This document shows, in pieces, positions 25,159-35,500 of a stretch of DNA of 64,000 nucleotides (within the stretch, counting starts at the first letter, position 1; the number at the start of each line of letters is the position of its first letter). The stretch spans positions 1 to 64,000 of the forward strand of contig JAGWGA010000002.1 in NCBI GenBank assembly GCA_028867675.1, read 5' to 3'. The notes beneath the pieces were generated by a model. The model did not search any database. It saw only the letters and a list, made by a program, of their open reading frames with translations, and was not told the origin of the DNA. The position numbers and the translations under genes were made by a program. Source of the DNA: Nitrososphaerota archaeon (lineage in GTDB: Archaea > Thermoproteota > Nitrososphaeria > Nitrososphaerales > Nitrosopumilaceae).

Positions 25159-26418
25159 ACCAATATCCATCAAATTTGTGCCTGTGGGGCCTGTAAGTAT
25201 AAGCCCTCCATACTTTTTAAAAAAATTATAAGAATCATTTTTGTCAAGATATGATTTTATTTTATCCACTTCATAATCAGATTGCCAAATTGCGCCGGCA
25301 TAGTCAGTGGTTCCATCAATTCCGTCAGTTCCAACGGATGCAACAATTGCATTAATGTTTTTCTTTGCAAGATTGGATACAATGTATAAGACAAGTTCCT
25401 GATTTCGTCCTCCCCTACCTTTACCTTTTACAACAACCGTGGGTTCTCCGCCAAAGATTACACAGTCAATTTTTTTATTAGAAAATATTTTTGCAATTTT
25501 TATGCCAAGATCTTTTACATTTCCAGACATACAATTCAAAGTATTTGTTGAAAAACCAAGTTCTTTTGAACGATCTTTCATGACGTCAAGACAATTTTTG
25601 TTAGTTGAAAGGATCTGATTTGTTATCTTTGGTTTTTTTGGAGTCTCTGGAATCTTTCCCTGCACTCCAAGATCAAAATGTACCAGAACACTTTTTGGAA
25701 CTGAACTCTCCAAGTGATATTTTTTTAAAATTTTTTCAGCCTCAGAAAAGGTAGTTTTATCACAATATGTAATCCCTGAGGCAATACTTGAGATGTCATC
25801 TCCTACAACATCAGACATTACAAGAGATATAGCATCAGACTTTAGCCGTTCCATTAACCTTCCACCCTTGATTTGTGAAAGATGTTTTCGGATGCAGTTA
25901 ATCTCTTGAATATTTGCACCACATTTTAGCAACAGATCAGTTACTGCCTGTTTTTCTCCAAGCGTTATTCCATCAGGTAATGCCACTAGCGAGGACGAAC
26001 CTCCAGATATTAGAAATATAACAAAATCTTCGGGGGCGGTTTTTTCAAGAAATCCAATAATATTTTTCCCAGCCATCACACTATTCCCATTTGGAATAGG
26101 GTGTCCAGCTTGAATCACTTTGAATTTTTTAGACAGTTTCGTTTTTGTTTTCTTGGGAACTACTAACAGACCACCATCGATTCTAGTAAGTGAAATAATG
26201 GATTCAGTCATGGAATATGCAGATTTACCAATTGCAATAACAAACACACGATCATATTTTTTTAGATTGATTTTTTTTCCACTTATTATTAGGTGATCAT
26301 TTTTTAGGATTTTTTCAATATGGTGTTGTGGCAGTGCAGCTTTAAGACCAGCTTCAATTATTGATAGAACATCTTTTTTTGCCGGAGTTGTAGAAAGTAA
26401 TTGGAAATTTTTAATCAT
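25141..26418 (-). CDS. gck: glycerate 2-kinase (DUF4147/MOFRL type)
   Basis: 425 residues with both domains of type II glycerate kinases: an N-terminal Rossmann-like domain (VFVIAIGKSAYSMTESI, AGHPIPNGNSVMAGKNI, FLISGGSSSLVALP) and a C-terminal MOFRL domain (FGGEPTVVVKGKGRGGRNQE, VASVGTDGIDGTTDYAGAI). It phosphorylates D-glycerate with ATP to 2-phosphoglycerate, linking glycerate to gluconeogenesis. All conserved Gly/Lys/Arg loops are present. Monocistronic, ATG at 26418. Confidence 0.9.
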   Translation of the reverse strand: MIKNFQLLSTTPAKKDVLSIIEAGLKAALPQHHIEKILKNDHLIISGKKINLKKYDRVFVIAIGKSAYSMTESIISLTRIDGGLLVVPKKTKTKLSKKFKVIQAGHPIPNGNSVMAGKNIIGFLEKTAPEDFVIFLISGGSSSLVALPDGITLGEKQAVTDLLLKCGANIQEINCIRKHLSQIKGGRLMERLKSDAISLVMSDVVGDDISSIASGITYCDKTTFSEAEKILKKYHLESSVPKSVLVHFDLGVQGKIPETPKKPKITNQILSTNKNCLDVMKDRSKELGFSTNTLNCMSGNVKDLGIKIAKIFSNKKIDCVIFGGEPTVVVKGKGRGGRNQELVLYIVSNLAKKNINAIVASVGTDGIDGTTDYAGAIWQSDYEVDKIKSYLDKNDSYNFFKKYGGLILTGPTGTNLMDIGLVFRQ

Positions 26419-26559
26419 CGTAATTTGTCATTACTTAACAAGAAGAATTTGCTTAATTTTGAGTCTTTTTATCACATCTTAAGAAAAATTTGATTTAAAG
26501 ACTGCTTACCTTTGTTACACTTTTTTTATATAGGATATCATACAAGCAATTTTGTACAC

Positions 26560-27270
26560 ATGATTCAAAAAAGATACTTTGCCGTCCTAGCAGTATTTGC
26601 AATACTAGTAAGTCCAGCTTATGCAGATCAAATTGTAAAACCAACCAGTGCTGGAACAATCAATGTAGGATTTACAACAGATCCTGTTACACCAAATCCG
26701 GGGGATTCTACTCAGATCAAGCTTGATTTTATCAACAAACAGACAAATGCATTACAACCTCATGTTGATTACAAAATTGCCGTAATGCAAGGAACAAATC
26801 AGGTATTTGGAATACCAATAACCCATACTGCAGAAGGAGCTGTCAGTATTCCATATCAATTCCAAACAGCAGGAACATATCAGATCATAGTCGATGTAGA
26901 AGGACTGGTCTTTCAACCAATTCCTCCAGAGACAGTAACCTTTGATCTAAATGTAGGAGGAAGTCCCACTACCGGAACAAACCAGACTAGTGGAACAATC
27001 AATATCCCAAGTTGGGTCAAACACAATGCAAAATACTGGCATGATGGATCAATTGATGACTCGACATTTGCTCAAGGGATACAATACATGATAAAACAAG
27101 GAATAATTACAATTCCACCAACACAGAGCGGTCAGGCAAAACCAGGAGTGACAATTCCAGTTTGGGTCAAGAACAATGCAGGATATTGGTCTACGGGAGA
27201 TATCGATGATGCCACATTTGTCAAGGGGATACAATATCTAATTACAGCTGGAATCATTCAGGTATCATAA
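26560..27270 (+). CDS. secreted protein with two C-terminal surface repeats
   Basis: ATG at 26560 gives a clean signal peptide (MIQKRYFAVLAVFAILVSPAYA-DQ) and has a TATA-like tttatata 28-35 bp ahead; the upstream ATG at 26512 would add 16 unlikely residues. The mature part is a beta-sandwich-like domain (VGFTTDPVTPNPGDSTQIKL, typical of YtkA/FixH or copper-delivery folds but without Met/His clusters). Then come two repeats (IPSWVKHNAKYW, IPVWVKNNAGYW) like those in the proteins at 14097 and 17975. Confidence 0.7.
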   Translation: MIQKRYFAVLAVFAILVSPAYADQIVKPTSAGTINVGFTTDPVTPNPGDSTQIKLDFINKQTNALQPHVDYKIAVMQGTNQVFGIPITHTAEGAVSIPYQFQTAGTYQIIVDVEGLVFQPIPPETVTFDLNVGGSPTTGTNQTSGTINIPSWVKHNAKYWHDGSIDDSTFAQGIQYMIKQGIITIPPTQSGQAKPGVTIPVWVKNNAGYWSTGDIDDATFVKGIQYLITAGIIQVS

Positions 27271-27326
27271 ATTCCCTTTTGCAGACAAGGCAATAGTATA
27301 ATAATTGTTTCAGGTTTAATTTTTTT

Positions 27327-28271
27327 ATGAATACAGTTAGAATGCCAAAGACAATTAATTTCGGAAAAGATGCCTTGTCCGAAACTCAATATCCAAAAAA
27401 TGCACTTGTTGTAACCACGGCACCTCCGGATGTTTCAGCAAAGTGGCTTGCAAGAATGAAGATTCAAGATTATATGTTATATGACAAAGTAGAACCAGAA
27501 CCATCAATTGAAACAGTAAACAAAGTGATGGTAGAATTCAAACCAAAGAATCCATCAGTAATAATTGGTCTTGGCGGGGGAAGTTCACTTGATGTTGCAA
27601 AATATGCGGGAATGGAGATGAAGATTCCAAAGATACTCATTCCAACAACATTTGGAACCGGTGCAGAGATGACAACTTATTGTGTACTAAAGTTTGAAGG
27701 AAAAAAGAAACTCTTGCAAGATGAGAGATTCTTGGCAGACATGGCAGTAATTGATGCCTATTTCATGGATGGAACTCCAGAAGCAATTGTCAAAAATTCT
27801 GTCTGTGACGCATGTGCACAAGCTACAGAAGGATATGACAGTAAACGAGGAAATGAGTTTACCAAGATGTTGTGCAAGTCCGCATTTGATGTACTATATG
27901 ACGCAATAATGAACAATAAACCAGAAAACTATCCATTTGGTTCAATGCTATCTGGAATAGGTTTTGGAAATGCGTCAACCACATTAGGACATGCCTTGTC
28001 CTACGTCTTTTCAAACGAAGGTGTACCACACGGGTATTCATTATCCTCATGCACAACAGTTGCACATAGATTCAACAAATCCATCTTCTATGACAAATTC
28101 AAAGAAGTAATTGAAAAATTGAAGTTTGACAAACTACCATTAAAGACACCTTATGAAGAAGCTGCAGATGTGGTAATGACAGACAAGGGACATTTGGATC
28201 CAAATCCACTACCTGTAACAAAACAGGATGTTGTCCAGCTTCTAAAAGACATAGTAGACGGAAGACTCTGA
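27327..28271 (+). CDS. iron-containing alcohol dehydrogenase, candidate malonic/succinic semialdehyde reductase
   Basis: 314 residues, a short member of the iron-dependent alcohol dehydrogenase family. The nucleotide-binding site GLGGGSSLDVAKYAG and the T-T-FGTGAEMT region are followed by the metal site D-A-C-A-QATEGYDS, with His ligands in LGHALSYVF and EGVPHGYS. A close homologue in Nitrosopumilus maritimus has been characterised as malonic semialdehyde reductase of the 3-hydroxypropionate/4-hydroxybutyrate cycle. That role is inferred here from my memory of that work, with no computed alignment. Confidence 0.8.
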   Translation: MNTVRMPKTINFGKDALSETQYPKNALVVTTAPPDVSAKWLARMKIQDYMLYDKVEPEPSIETVNKVMVEFKPKNPSVIIGLGGGSSLDVAKYAGMEMKIPKILIPTTFGTGAEMTTYCVLKFEGKKKLLQDERFLADMAVIDAYFMDGTPEAIVKNSVCDACAQATEGYDSKRGNEFTKMLCKSAFDVLYDAIMNNKPENYPFGSMLSGIGFGNASTTLGHALSYVFSNEGVPHGYSLSSCTTVAHRFNKSIFYDKFKEVIEKLKFDKLPLKTPYEEAADVVMTDKGHLDPNPLPVTKQDVVQLLKDIVDGRL

Positions 28272-28453
28272 GTCTACTTTTTTATATTTATTTTACATAA
28301 TCACTGTCAAGTATTTTTTCAAATCCAACAACATTCTAACAATATTATTCTTTGAATTTTTAGCAGCTTAACACCAGAAATTAGCAAGTATTTTCACATT
28401 ATTACTAAACTTAAATATATCAAATATCTGACAGTAGTTGAAAGGTTTCGAAA

Positions 28454-29539
28454 ATGCTAAAGTTTGGAATTCAACAAGGACTTAACGTTGCTAGACTGGG
28501 ATTAAACGAAGACCAGATTATTACAGCATGTGTTTTAGCAGACAAGACAGGTTATGATTCTATTTGGTATATGGATCATAGTAATGTTCCACAATGGAGT
28601 GCAGCTATTGTAAACGATCCATGGGTTATGCTTTCTGCAATAGCCGCAGTTACAAACAAGGTAGAACTTGGAACTTGTGTTACAGATGCAGTAAGAAGAC
28701 ATCCATCAAACATTGCACTTGCATCAATTACACTTGACAGAGTTTCACATGGAAGAGGTACTTTGGGTATCGGTGCAGGAGAGGCACAAAATCTCAAGGA
28801 GTTTAAAATCCAATGGGATAAACCAGTAGGAAGATTTGAAGAACAATTACAAGTTATAAAATTACTTTATGAATCATCACCAGAACACAGAGTAAATTTC
28901 AAGGGAGAATTTTATCAGTTAGAAGAAGCATGTTTACAAGCAAAAAGCATTCGTAAACCAGGCCCACCGATCTACATGGCAGCAGGCGCACCAAGAACAC
29001 TTGCATTGTGTGGTAAGTATGGAGATGGATGGATTCCAATTGGCTATACCCCAGAGCTATACGAAGATCATGTTTCCGTAATTAAAAAATCAATGAAAGA
29101 AAATGGAAGAACAGATGAGAACTTTAACTATGCAGTTGATATCGACGTATATTTCTCAGACGATGCAGAAGTTGCCTGGGCAAAAATGAAAAATGCTGTT
29201 AAGGTTAGCCTATTCAAGCCAGAAGTTCTCAAGGTTCACGGAATCCAAGATATTGCAGGTTTTGATTTCAAAAAGTACTTTACAGAATATTCCATGTCAA
29301 ACCAAGAATGGATTGTAAAGATGCGAGAAGCATCACAAACGATTCCAGATAGTGTTGCACGCTCATCAATCGGACTTGGCACACCAGATGACATCATTCC
29401 AGTCTTTGAGAGATTCATGAAAGCAGGTGTAAACCACTTTATTGTAAGATTCTGGGGTTCTGGATATTTTGCATCAATTGACAAGTTTGGCTCTACTGTG
29501 CTAAAGTACTTTAAAGATCAAAACAACCCAAGAAAATAA
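28454..29539 (+). CDS. LLM-class flavin/F420-dependent oxidoreductase
   Basis: 361 residues with the bacterial-luciferase-like TIM-barrel pattern: KFGIQQGLNVARLG, ADKTGYDSIWYMDHSNVP, LGTCVTDAVRRHPSNIALASITLDRVSHGRGTLGIGAGEAQN and PPIYMAAGAPRTLALCGKYGDGW. The GIGAGE and DGW blocks resemble F420-dependent methylene-tetrahydromethanopterin reductases (Mer-like). Thaumarchaea make F420, so an F420 enzyme is likely; substrate unknown. A ttaaatatat TATA-like element sits about 35-43 bp upstream of the ATG. Confidence 0.85.
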   Translation: MLKFGIQQGLNVARLGLNEDQIITACVLADKTGYDSIWYMDHSNVPQWSAAIVNDPWVMLSAIAAVTNKVELGTCVTDAVRRHPSNIALASITLDRVSHGRGTLGIGAGEAQNLKEFKIQWDKPVGRFEEQLQVIKLLYESSPEHRVNFKGEFYQLEEACLQAKSIRKPGPPIYMAAGAPRTLALCGKYGDGWIPIGYTPELYEDHVSVIKKSMKENGRTDENFNYAVDIDVYFSDDAEVAWAKMKNAVKVSLFKPEVLKVHGIQDIAGFDFKKYFTEYSMSNQEWIVKMREASQTIPDSVARSSIGLGTPDDIIPVFERFMKAGVNHFIVRFWGSGYFASIDKFGSTVLKYFKDQNNPRK

Positions 29540-29577
29540 TCTAGCCTCAGACTCGTTAAAAATTAATAATTTTTGGC

Positions 29578-29985
29578 TTATAGATATCTGAATATAGTCA
29601 TCTTCTCAGAGTTTGGAAGATCAGAGACCAGAGCAAAGTTATAGAGAGGATATGACTTCTTGTATTCTTTCATAAAGCTCCATGCAACATCGTGTGTCTT
29701 AAACTCAGTTCTTATACTATCAATACGAGTCTCTATTCCACAGAGATCATAGATTTTGACCAGATAACGTTGTGGTCTTTTGTGAGGTCTTGCCTTCATT
29801 AGCCAAGCAATTGCAAATACAAATACTGCCATCATGATTAATGCAGCGCCAATTTCTTTCAAATATACTGCAAAAAATGCAGGAATTGTATATCCAAAGA
29901 GATTGTACACATAGCCTGCAAACCCCAGTACTGCGCCTACTACAACGTCGACTATCAGATTAGAATAATCAAAATTTCTTTTCAT
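29578..29985 (-). CDS. two-helix membrane protein
   Basis: 135 residues from ATG 29985 (an ATG at 30009 adds eight residues and would overlap the divergent gene). Two hydrophobic segments: about 12-32 (VVVGAVLGFAGYVYNLFGY) and 41-62 (EIGAALIMMAVFVFAIAWL), then a basic hinge (KARPHKRPQRYL). A soluble C-terminal alpha/beta domain of about 65 residues follows, with WSFMKEYKKSYPLYNFALV. No family recognised. Confidence 0.6.
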   Translation of the reverse strand: MKRNFDYSNLIVDVVVGAVLGFAGYVYNLFGYTIPAFFAVYLKEIGAALIMMAVFVFAIAWLMKARPHKRPQRYLVKIYDLCGIETRIDSIRTEFKTHDVAWSFMKEYKKSYPLYNFALVSDLPNSEKMTIFRYL

Positions 29986-30060
29986 ATTTGGTATTAGACA
30001 TACTTGCATTTATCTATTAAAAAGCTACGCAGAAATACATCATTACATCTAACAAGTTTT

Positions 30061-30693
30061 GTGCAGCTACTAGGAAGATTAGAGATAAAATCAAAAGAAA
30101 AGATCGTTGAATTTCTAAATCAACAAGAAACTGGAAGAGTGTCAAGTATCGACAAGGATGGGTTCCCCCAGATAATACCAATGAATTTTGTTTATACAAA
30201 TGATGCCGTCTACATGCACTCTCATCCAAGAGGCGAGAAACTAGAAAATATTTTAAAAAACCCAAAGGTGGGTTTTGAGGTAGACCATAGCCTTGAATTT
30301 TTGCCATCATATTTTTCATCACCTACCGATGCATCACAGGCAGATACACTATACATCAGCGTTGTAATCAAGGGCAAGGCATCACTAGTAACTGACACAA
30401 AAGAGAAGGTAATGGCACTCAACGAGTTGATGAAAAAATACCAGCCTGAAGGAGGGTATGAAAAACTCACTCCACATATGGGAGTAGTCGAAGAAGTTGC
30501 AATAATCAGGGTAATACCTGTTACAATGCGAGGAAAATACAAGATAGGTCAGCATATGGATAAAAAAACAAGACTAGAGATTGCAAAAAAGATTCTAGAG
30601 CGCAATACCGCTACTGCTGAAAACACAGTCAAGATGATGGGGGTTAAAAAGACAAAGAGTGGTCTTGAGATCTCAGAAGAACCTAGTTGGTAA
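30061..30693 (+). CDS. pyridoxamine-5'-phosphate-oxidase-like FMN-binding protein
   Basis: About 210 residues from GTG 30061; an ATG at 30004 adds 19 basic residues and overlaps the divergent promoter, so is less likely. The split-barrel pattern is clear: IVEFLNQQETGRVSSIDKDGFPQIIPMNFVY, VYMHSHPRGEKLENILKNPKVGFEVD and LYISVVIKGKASLV. These resemble NimA-like or F420/FMN-binding split-barrel oxidoreductases. The C-terminal 60 residues are a charged helical extension (KTRLEIAKKILERNTATAEN). Substrate unknown. Confidence 0.75.
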   Translation: MQLLGRLEIKSKEKIVEFLNQQETGRVSSIDKDGFPQIIPMNFVYTNDAVYMHSHPRGEKLENILKNPKVGFEVDHSLEFLPSYFSSPTDASQADTLYISVVIKGKASLVTDTKEKVMALNELMKKYQPEGGYEKLTPHMGVVEEVAIIRVIPVTMRGKYKIGQHMDKKTRLEIAKKILERNTATAENTVKMMGVKKTKSGLEISEEPSW

Positions 30694-30738
30694 AAATATA
30701 TCATAACTACCATTGCTTTAAATTTGAAATAAGACAAT

Positions 30739-32688
30739 TTGTTATGTTTGCTAGAAAATCCAATCTATGAGTTAGCATCTGAATTTGTTCCAACTGGCGA
30801 CCAGCCACAGGCAATAGAACAGCTAGTAGAAGGAGTAAGAAAGAAAAAAGTCCAAACTTTACTAGGTGTGACAGGCAGCGGTAAGACCTTTACTGTTGCA
30901 AATGTTGTGGCACGGACTGGAAAAAAGACACTTGTCATTTCACATAACAAGACTTTGGCTGCTCAACTTTATGCAGAGCTAAAACAATTCTTTCCAAAAA
31001 ACAATGTAGGATATTTTGTATCATACTATGATTACTATCAACCTGAAAGCTACATCCCACAGACTGACACATATATTGAAAAAGACACCCAGATTAATGA
31101 AAAAATAGAAAAGCTTCGTCTTGAGGCAACTGCAATGCTATTATCTGGAGAGCCCACAGTTATTGTATCCACAGTATCATGCATCTACTCTCTAGGCTCA
31201 CCTAGCGAGTGGGAAGAGATGTCAATTACAATAGAAAAAGGAATAGAGATTGGAAGGAGTTCATTGATAAAAAAACTAGTCAATGCAAGATATGATAGAA
31301 ACGACACTGAGCTTTTAGCTGGAAGATTTCGAATCAAGGGCGATACAATTGATGTCATTCCAGCATATTCAGATTCAATTGTCAGAATTTCCCTATTTGG
31401 TGATGAGATAGACAAAATAACAGTTTGTGACCCGGTATCACTTGAAGTAAAAAAACAAGTATCTAAAATCAAAATTTATCCTGCAAAGCACTACCTAGTA
31501 GCAGCAGATGTAAGAAAGACCGCGGTCCAGTCAATTAGAGATGAGCTCAAAGACAGACTCAAAGAACTTCCAGAACTTGAAAGACAGAGATTAGAGATGA
31601 GAACAAAGTATGACTTGGAAATGATTGAGGAATTAGGATATTGCTCTGGAATTGAGAATTATTCAAGGCACTTTGATGGACGAAAACCTGGTGAGCCTCC
31701 GTTTTGTCTTTTAGATTTCTTCGGAGAGGATTTTTTACTTGTAATTGATGAGTCACATGTTACATTGCCACAATTACATGGAATGTATAATGGAGATCAT
31801 ACAAGGAAAAAATCCTTGATTGATTACGGTTTTAGACTTACAAGTGCATTTGATAACAGACCATTAAAGTTTGAGGAATTTGAAAAGTATATCAAAAATA
31901 CAATTTTTGTATCTGCGACACCTGCAGATTATGAAAAAAGTAAAAGTTCCCAAATTGTAGAACAAGTAGTAAGACCAACAGGTCTTGTAGACCCACAAGT
32001 CGAAGTGAGAAAGACAGAAAATCAAATGGATGACCTTATATCTGAAATTAAAAAACGAGTTGACAAAAATCAACGTGTTCTAGTTACTACACTGACAAAA
32101 AGAATGGCAGAAGACTTGGCAGAATACCTGTCAAAGAACAAGGTCAGGGTAAGATATCTCCATTCAGAGATTGAAAACTTGCAGAGGACTGAAATTATAA
32201 GGCAGCTAAGATTGGGAGAGTTTGATGTCCTAGTAGGCATAAATCTCCTAAGAGAGGGTCTTGACATTCCCGAAGTTGCCCTTGTTGCCATCTTGGATGC
32301 AGACAAGGAAGGATTTTTGAGAAATGTTACCAGTTTAATACAGACTTTTGGAAGAGCCGCAAGAAACCTAGAAGGTTCAGTGATCATGTATGCTGATAAA
32401 ATGACGGAGTCCATGAAAAATGCAATATCAGAGACTGAGAGAAGGAGAAACAAGCAGTTAGAATATAATAAAAAAATGGGAATTACACCTGCATCAATTG
32501 TAAAATCCATTCCTCAGCAGACAATAGTTCTAGATGAGACAAAACACATGTCAAAGCATGATTTACAAACACTGGCAATTGAAATTGAAACTACAATGAA
32601 GCGTTATGCAGAAGAATTAGATTTTGAAAAAGCAATAGAGTATCGAGATAAATTATCAAAAATACAACGACAATTAAGAAATGAATAA
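30739..32688 (+). CDS. uvrB: excinuclease ABC subunit B
   Basis: 649 residues, normal UvrB length. Walker [15 protein letters not shown], beta-hairpin [21 protein letters not shown] used for damage verification, the DESH helicase box ([12 protein letters not shown]), motif [11 protein letters not shown], and a C-terminal UVR motif ([20 protein letters not shown]) for UvrC. Starts TTG at 30739 or TTG at 30748 in the same frame. First gene of a uvrB-uvrA-uvrC operon. Bacterial-type excision repair occurs in some mesophilic archaea, presumably by ancient transfer from bacteria. Confidence 0.97.
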   Translation: MLCLLENPIYELASEFVPTGDQPQAIEQLVEGVRKKKVQTLLGVTGSGKTFTVANVVARTGKKTLVISHNKTLAAQLYAELKQFFPKNNVGYFVSYYDYYQPESYIPQTDTYIEKDTQINEKIEKLRLEATAMLLSGEPTVIVSTVSCIYSLGSPSEWEEMSITIEKGIEIGRSSLIKKLVNARYDRNDTELLAGRFRIKGDTIDVIPAYSDSIVRISLFGDEIDKITVCDPVSLEVKKQVSKIKIYPAKHYLVAADVRKTAVQSIRDELKDRLKELPELERQRLEMRTKYDLEMIEELGYCSGIENYSRHFDGRKPGEPPFCLLDFFGEDFLLVIDESHVTLPQLHGMYNGDHTRKKSLIDYGFRLTSAFDNRPLKFEEFEKYIKNTIFVSATPADYEKSKSSQIVEQVVRPTGLVDPQVEVRKTENQMDDLISEIKKRVDKNQRVLVTTLTKRMAEDLAEYLSKNKVRVRYLHSEIENLQRTEIIRQLRLGEFDVLVGINLLREGLDIPEVALVAILDADKEGFLRNVTSLIQTFGRAARNLEGSVIMYADKMTESMKNAISETERRRNKQLEYNKKMGITPASIVKSIPQQTIVLDETKHMSKHDLQTLAIEIETTMKRYAEELDFEKAIEYRDKLSKIQRQLRNE

Positions 32689-35500
32689 CAAATTAATCAT
32701 CCGTGGTGCAAGGGAGCACAATCTAAAAAACATCAATGTAGACATTCCAAAGAATAAACTAGTTGTAATCACAGGACTTTCAGGCTCTGGAAAATCAACA
32801 CTTGCCTTTGATACAATATATGCAGAAGGTCAGAGAAGATACGTCGAATCGCTTTCAGCATATGCAAGACAGTTCCTTGAGATGATGAACAAGCCAGATG
32901 TCGATTCAATTGAAGGATTATCTCCTGCAATATCAATACAACAAAAAACTACAAGCAAAAATCCAAGGTCTACTGTAGGAACTATAACAGAAATTTACGA
33001 TTATCTAAGATTATTATATGCACGAATTGGAACACCGCACTGTCCAAGATGTTCTAGAAAAATATCAAATCAATCAGTAGAATCCATTTGTGAATCAATT
33101 CTCAAAGAATCAGAAGGAAAAAAGATCCTAATTCTCGCATCACTTGTAAGAAGAAAGAAAGGAACTTATGAAAAATTATTTGAGGATGTAAAAAAACAAG
33201 GATATTCAAGAATTAGAGTAGATGGGGAAATAATTGAGATTACAGGAGAGTTTCCAACACTTGACAAACAAAAATGGCACAATATCGAGATTGTAGTTGA
33301 TAGAGTCAAGGCATCATGGGAGGAAAAAAGTAGACTCTTTGAATCAATCCAGACAGCCCTCAAGGCAGGAAAGGGAGATGTCATGGTTGTCGATACCGAA
33401 GAAAAGATTTACTCTCAGAATAATGCATGTCCATTTTGTGGAATATCAATAGGTGAATTGGAGCCCCGAGGTTTCTCGTTTAATTCACCATTTGGAGCAT
33501 GCAAGACTTGCCACGGATTAGGTGTAAAGATGGAGTTTGAGCCAGATCTACTAATCCCAGACAAGACAAAATCAATCCTAGATGGGGCAATAGTTCCATG
33601 GTCAGGCAGATTTTCATCATTTAGAAGACAAACCCTGCGAGATGTGGGGAAAAAATATGGCTTTGATTTGATGACTCCAATTAACAAAATGACTCCAAAA
33701 CAACTTCAAATCATACTGTACGGAAGTGGGGAGGCGGTAAAATTCTCATACGAGTCTCAATCGACTGACTCCAGATGGGAGTATACCAATACATTTCATG
33801 GCGTAATACCAAGCCTTCAGAAAAATTTTGCAGAAACTGATTCAGAATCAAAGAGAGAAGAGCTAAGTAAATTCATGAGGGAGACACCATGTAACACATG
33901 TAAGGGTAGAAGACTAAAAGATGAAGCACTCGCTGTATCAATAAATTCATTATCAATAATGGATGTCTGCGACTTGTCAATTGATTCTTGTTATGAATTT
34001 TTTAAAAATCTTCAACTAAGCGATACTGAAAAATATATTGCAAAATCCATTTTAAAAGAAGTTCTCTCAAGACTTGAATTTCTAAAAAATGTAGGATTGA
34101 ACTATCTTACACTTAATCGAGTAAGTTCTACACTTTCAGGAGGAGAAGCTCAAAGAATCAGGCTTGCAACACAAATAGGATCAAACCTCACAGGAGTACT
34201 ATATGTTCTTGATGAACCTACAATCGGATTACATCAAAGAGACAATGCAAAATTAATAAAAACACTGACAAAGCTTCGCGATTTAGGAAATACAATTTTA
34301 GTAGTAGAGCATGATGAAGAGGTAATGCGAAGCTCTGATTGGATTATAGATTTAGGTCCAGGGGCAGGAGTCCACGGAGGAAATGTAGTCTTTGAAGGTA
34401 CAACGAAGGAAATTTTAAAAAGTGAAAAATCAGTTACTGCAAAATATCTTAAAAATCATGATGCCATCAAGCTTGTCAGAAACAAGCATGAACAAAAAGG
34501 AAAGTTGGTTCTAAAAGGCGCAGCAGAAAACAATCTCAAAAATATCGATGTCGAGTTTCCGCTTGGTATGATGATCACTGTAACAGGTGTTTCTGGCTCT
34601 GGAAAATCTACCCTGATAAACGATATACTATACAACGCATTAGCTGTGGAAATCTATGGCTCTACGGATAGACCTGGCAGACACAAGGCAATTTTAGGAT
34701 TAGATGATATTGATAAAGTAATAGGCATAGACCAATCCCCCATAGGGCGTACTCCACGCTCAAATCCTGCCACATATATCGGTGCGTTTACTCCCATTAG
34801 AGAATTATATGCAGGAACCGAATTATCAAAAGAGCGAGGTTACACCCCAGGTCAGTTTTCATTCAATGTTGCAGATGGCAGGTGTTTTGCATGTGAGGGA
34901 GACGGTGTAAAAAAAATCGAGATGCAGTTTCTTTCCGACGTATACGTAGTATGCGACGAATGTAAGGGCAAGCGATATAATTCTGAAACACTTTCAGTAC
35001 ATTACAAGGACAAGAATATTTCAGATATTCTTGCAATGACAGTAGATGAAGCATTAGAATTTTTTACAAACATTCCTTCAATTCAGAGAAAGCTTCAGAC
35101 TGTAGCTGACGTGGGTCTTGGATATATCAAACTTGGACAAGCTGCTACTACACTATCTGGTGGAGAAGCCCAACGTGTAAAACTTGCATCTGAATTATCA
35201 AAACGAGATACTGGTAGAACGGTTTACATCTTGGATGAACCAACAACTGGACTGCATTTTGCAGATGTTCAAAAATTACTCGAAGTATTAAACAGACTAG
35301 TAAAACTTGGAAACACCATAATCATAATAGAGCACAACATGGATGTAATTAAAAATTCAGATTGGATTATTGATTTAGGTCCAGAAGGAGGAGATGGGGG
35401 AGGAACAGTTGTTGCAGTTGGAACTCCAGAACAGGTTGCAGAAAATCCAAGAAGCTATACAGGTCAATATCTAAAACGTATTTTAAAAAATGATTCTTGA
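32681..35500 (+). CDS. uvrA: excinuclease ABC subunit A
   Basis: 939 residues with two ABC ATPase modules: Walker [15 protein letters not shown] near residue 30 and [13 protein letters not shown] in the second half, with signature [16 protein letters not shown] and [15 protein letters not shown]. Zinc knuckles: CPRC-x, CPFCG with CKTC, and C-x2-C pairs in the second half (CFACEG, CDECKG). It scans DNA for damage with UvrB. The start lies inside the end of uvrB (8-bp overlap) and its end overlaps uvrC by 11 bp, showing translational coupling. Confidence 0.97.
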   Translation: MNNKLIIRGAREHNLKNINVDIPKNKLVVITGLSGSGKSTLAFDTIYAEGQRRYVESLSAYARQFLEMMNKPDVDSIEGLSPAISIQQKTTSKNPRSTVGTITEIYDYLRLLYARIGTPHCPRCSRKISNQSVESICESILKESEGKKILILASLVRRKKGTYEKLFEDVKKQGYSRIRVDGEIIEITGEFPTLDKQKWHNIEIVVDRVKASWEEKSRLFESIQTALKAGKGDVMVVDTEEKIYSQNNACPFCGISIGELEPRGFSFNSPFGACKTCHGLGVKMEFEPDLLIPDKTKSILDGAIVPWSGRFSSFRRQTLRDVGKKYGFDLMTPINKMTPKQLQIILYGSGEAVKFSYESQSTDSRWEYTNTFHGVIPSLQKNFAETDSESKREELSKFMRETPCNTCKGRRLKDEALAVSINSLSIMDVCDLSIDSCYEFFKNLQLSDTEKYIAKSILKEVLSRLEFLKNVGLNYLTLNRVSSTLSGGEAQRIRLATQIGSNLTGVLYVLDEPTIGLHQRDNAKLIKTLTKLRDLGNTILVVEHDEEVMRSSDWIIDLGPGAGVHGGNVVFEGTTKEILKSEKSVTAKYLKNHDAIKLVRNKHEQKGKLVLKGAAENNLKNIDVEFPLGMMITVTGVSGSGKSTLINDILYNALAVEIYGSTDRPGRHKAILGLDDIDKVIGIDQSPIGRTPRSNPATYIGAFTPIRELYAGTELSKERGYTPGQFSFNVADGRCFACEGDGVKKIEMQFLSDVYVVCDECKGKRYNSETLSVHYKDKNISDILAMTVDEALEFFTNIPSIQRKLQTVADVGLGYIKLGQAATTLSGGEAQRVKLASELSKRDTGRTVYILDEPTTGLHFADVQKLLEVLNRLVKLGNTIIIIEHNMDVIKNSDWIIDLGPEGGDGGGTVVAVGTPEQVAENPRSYTGQYLKRILKNDS

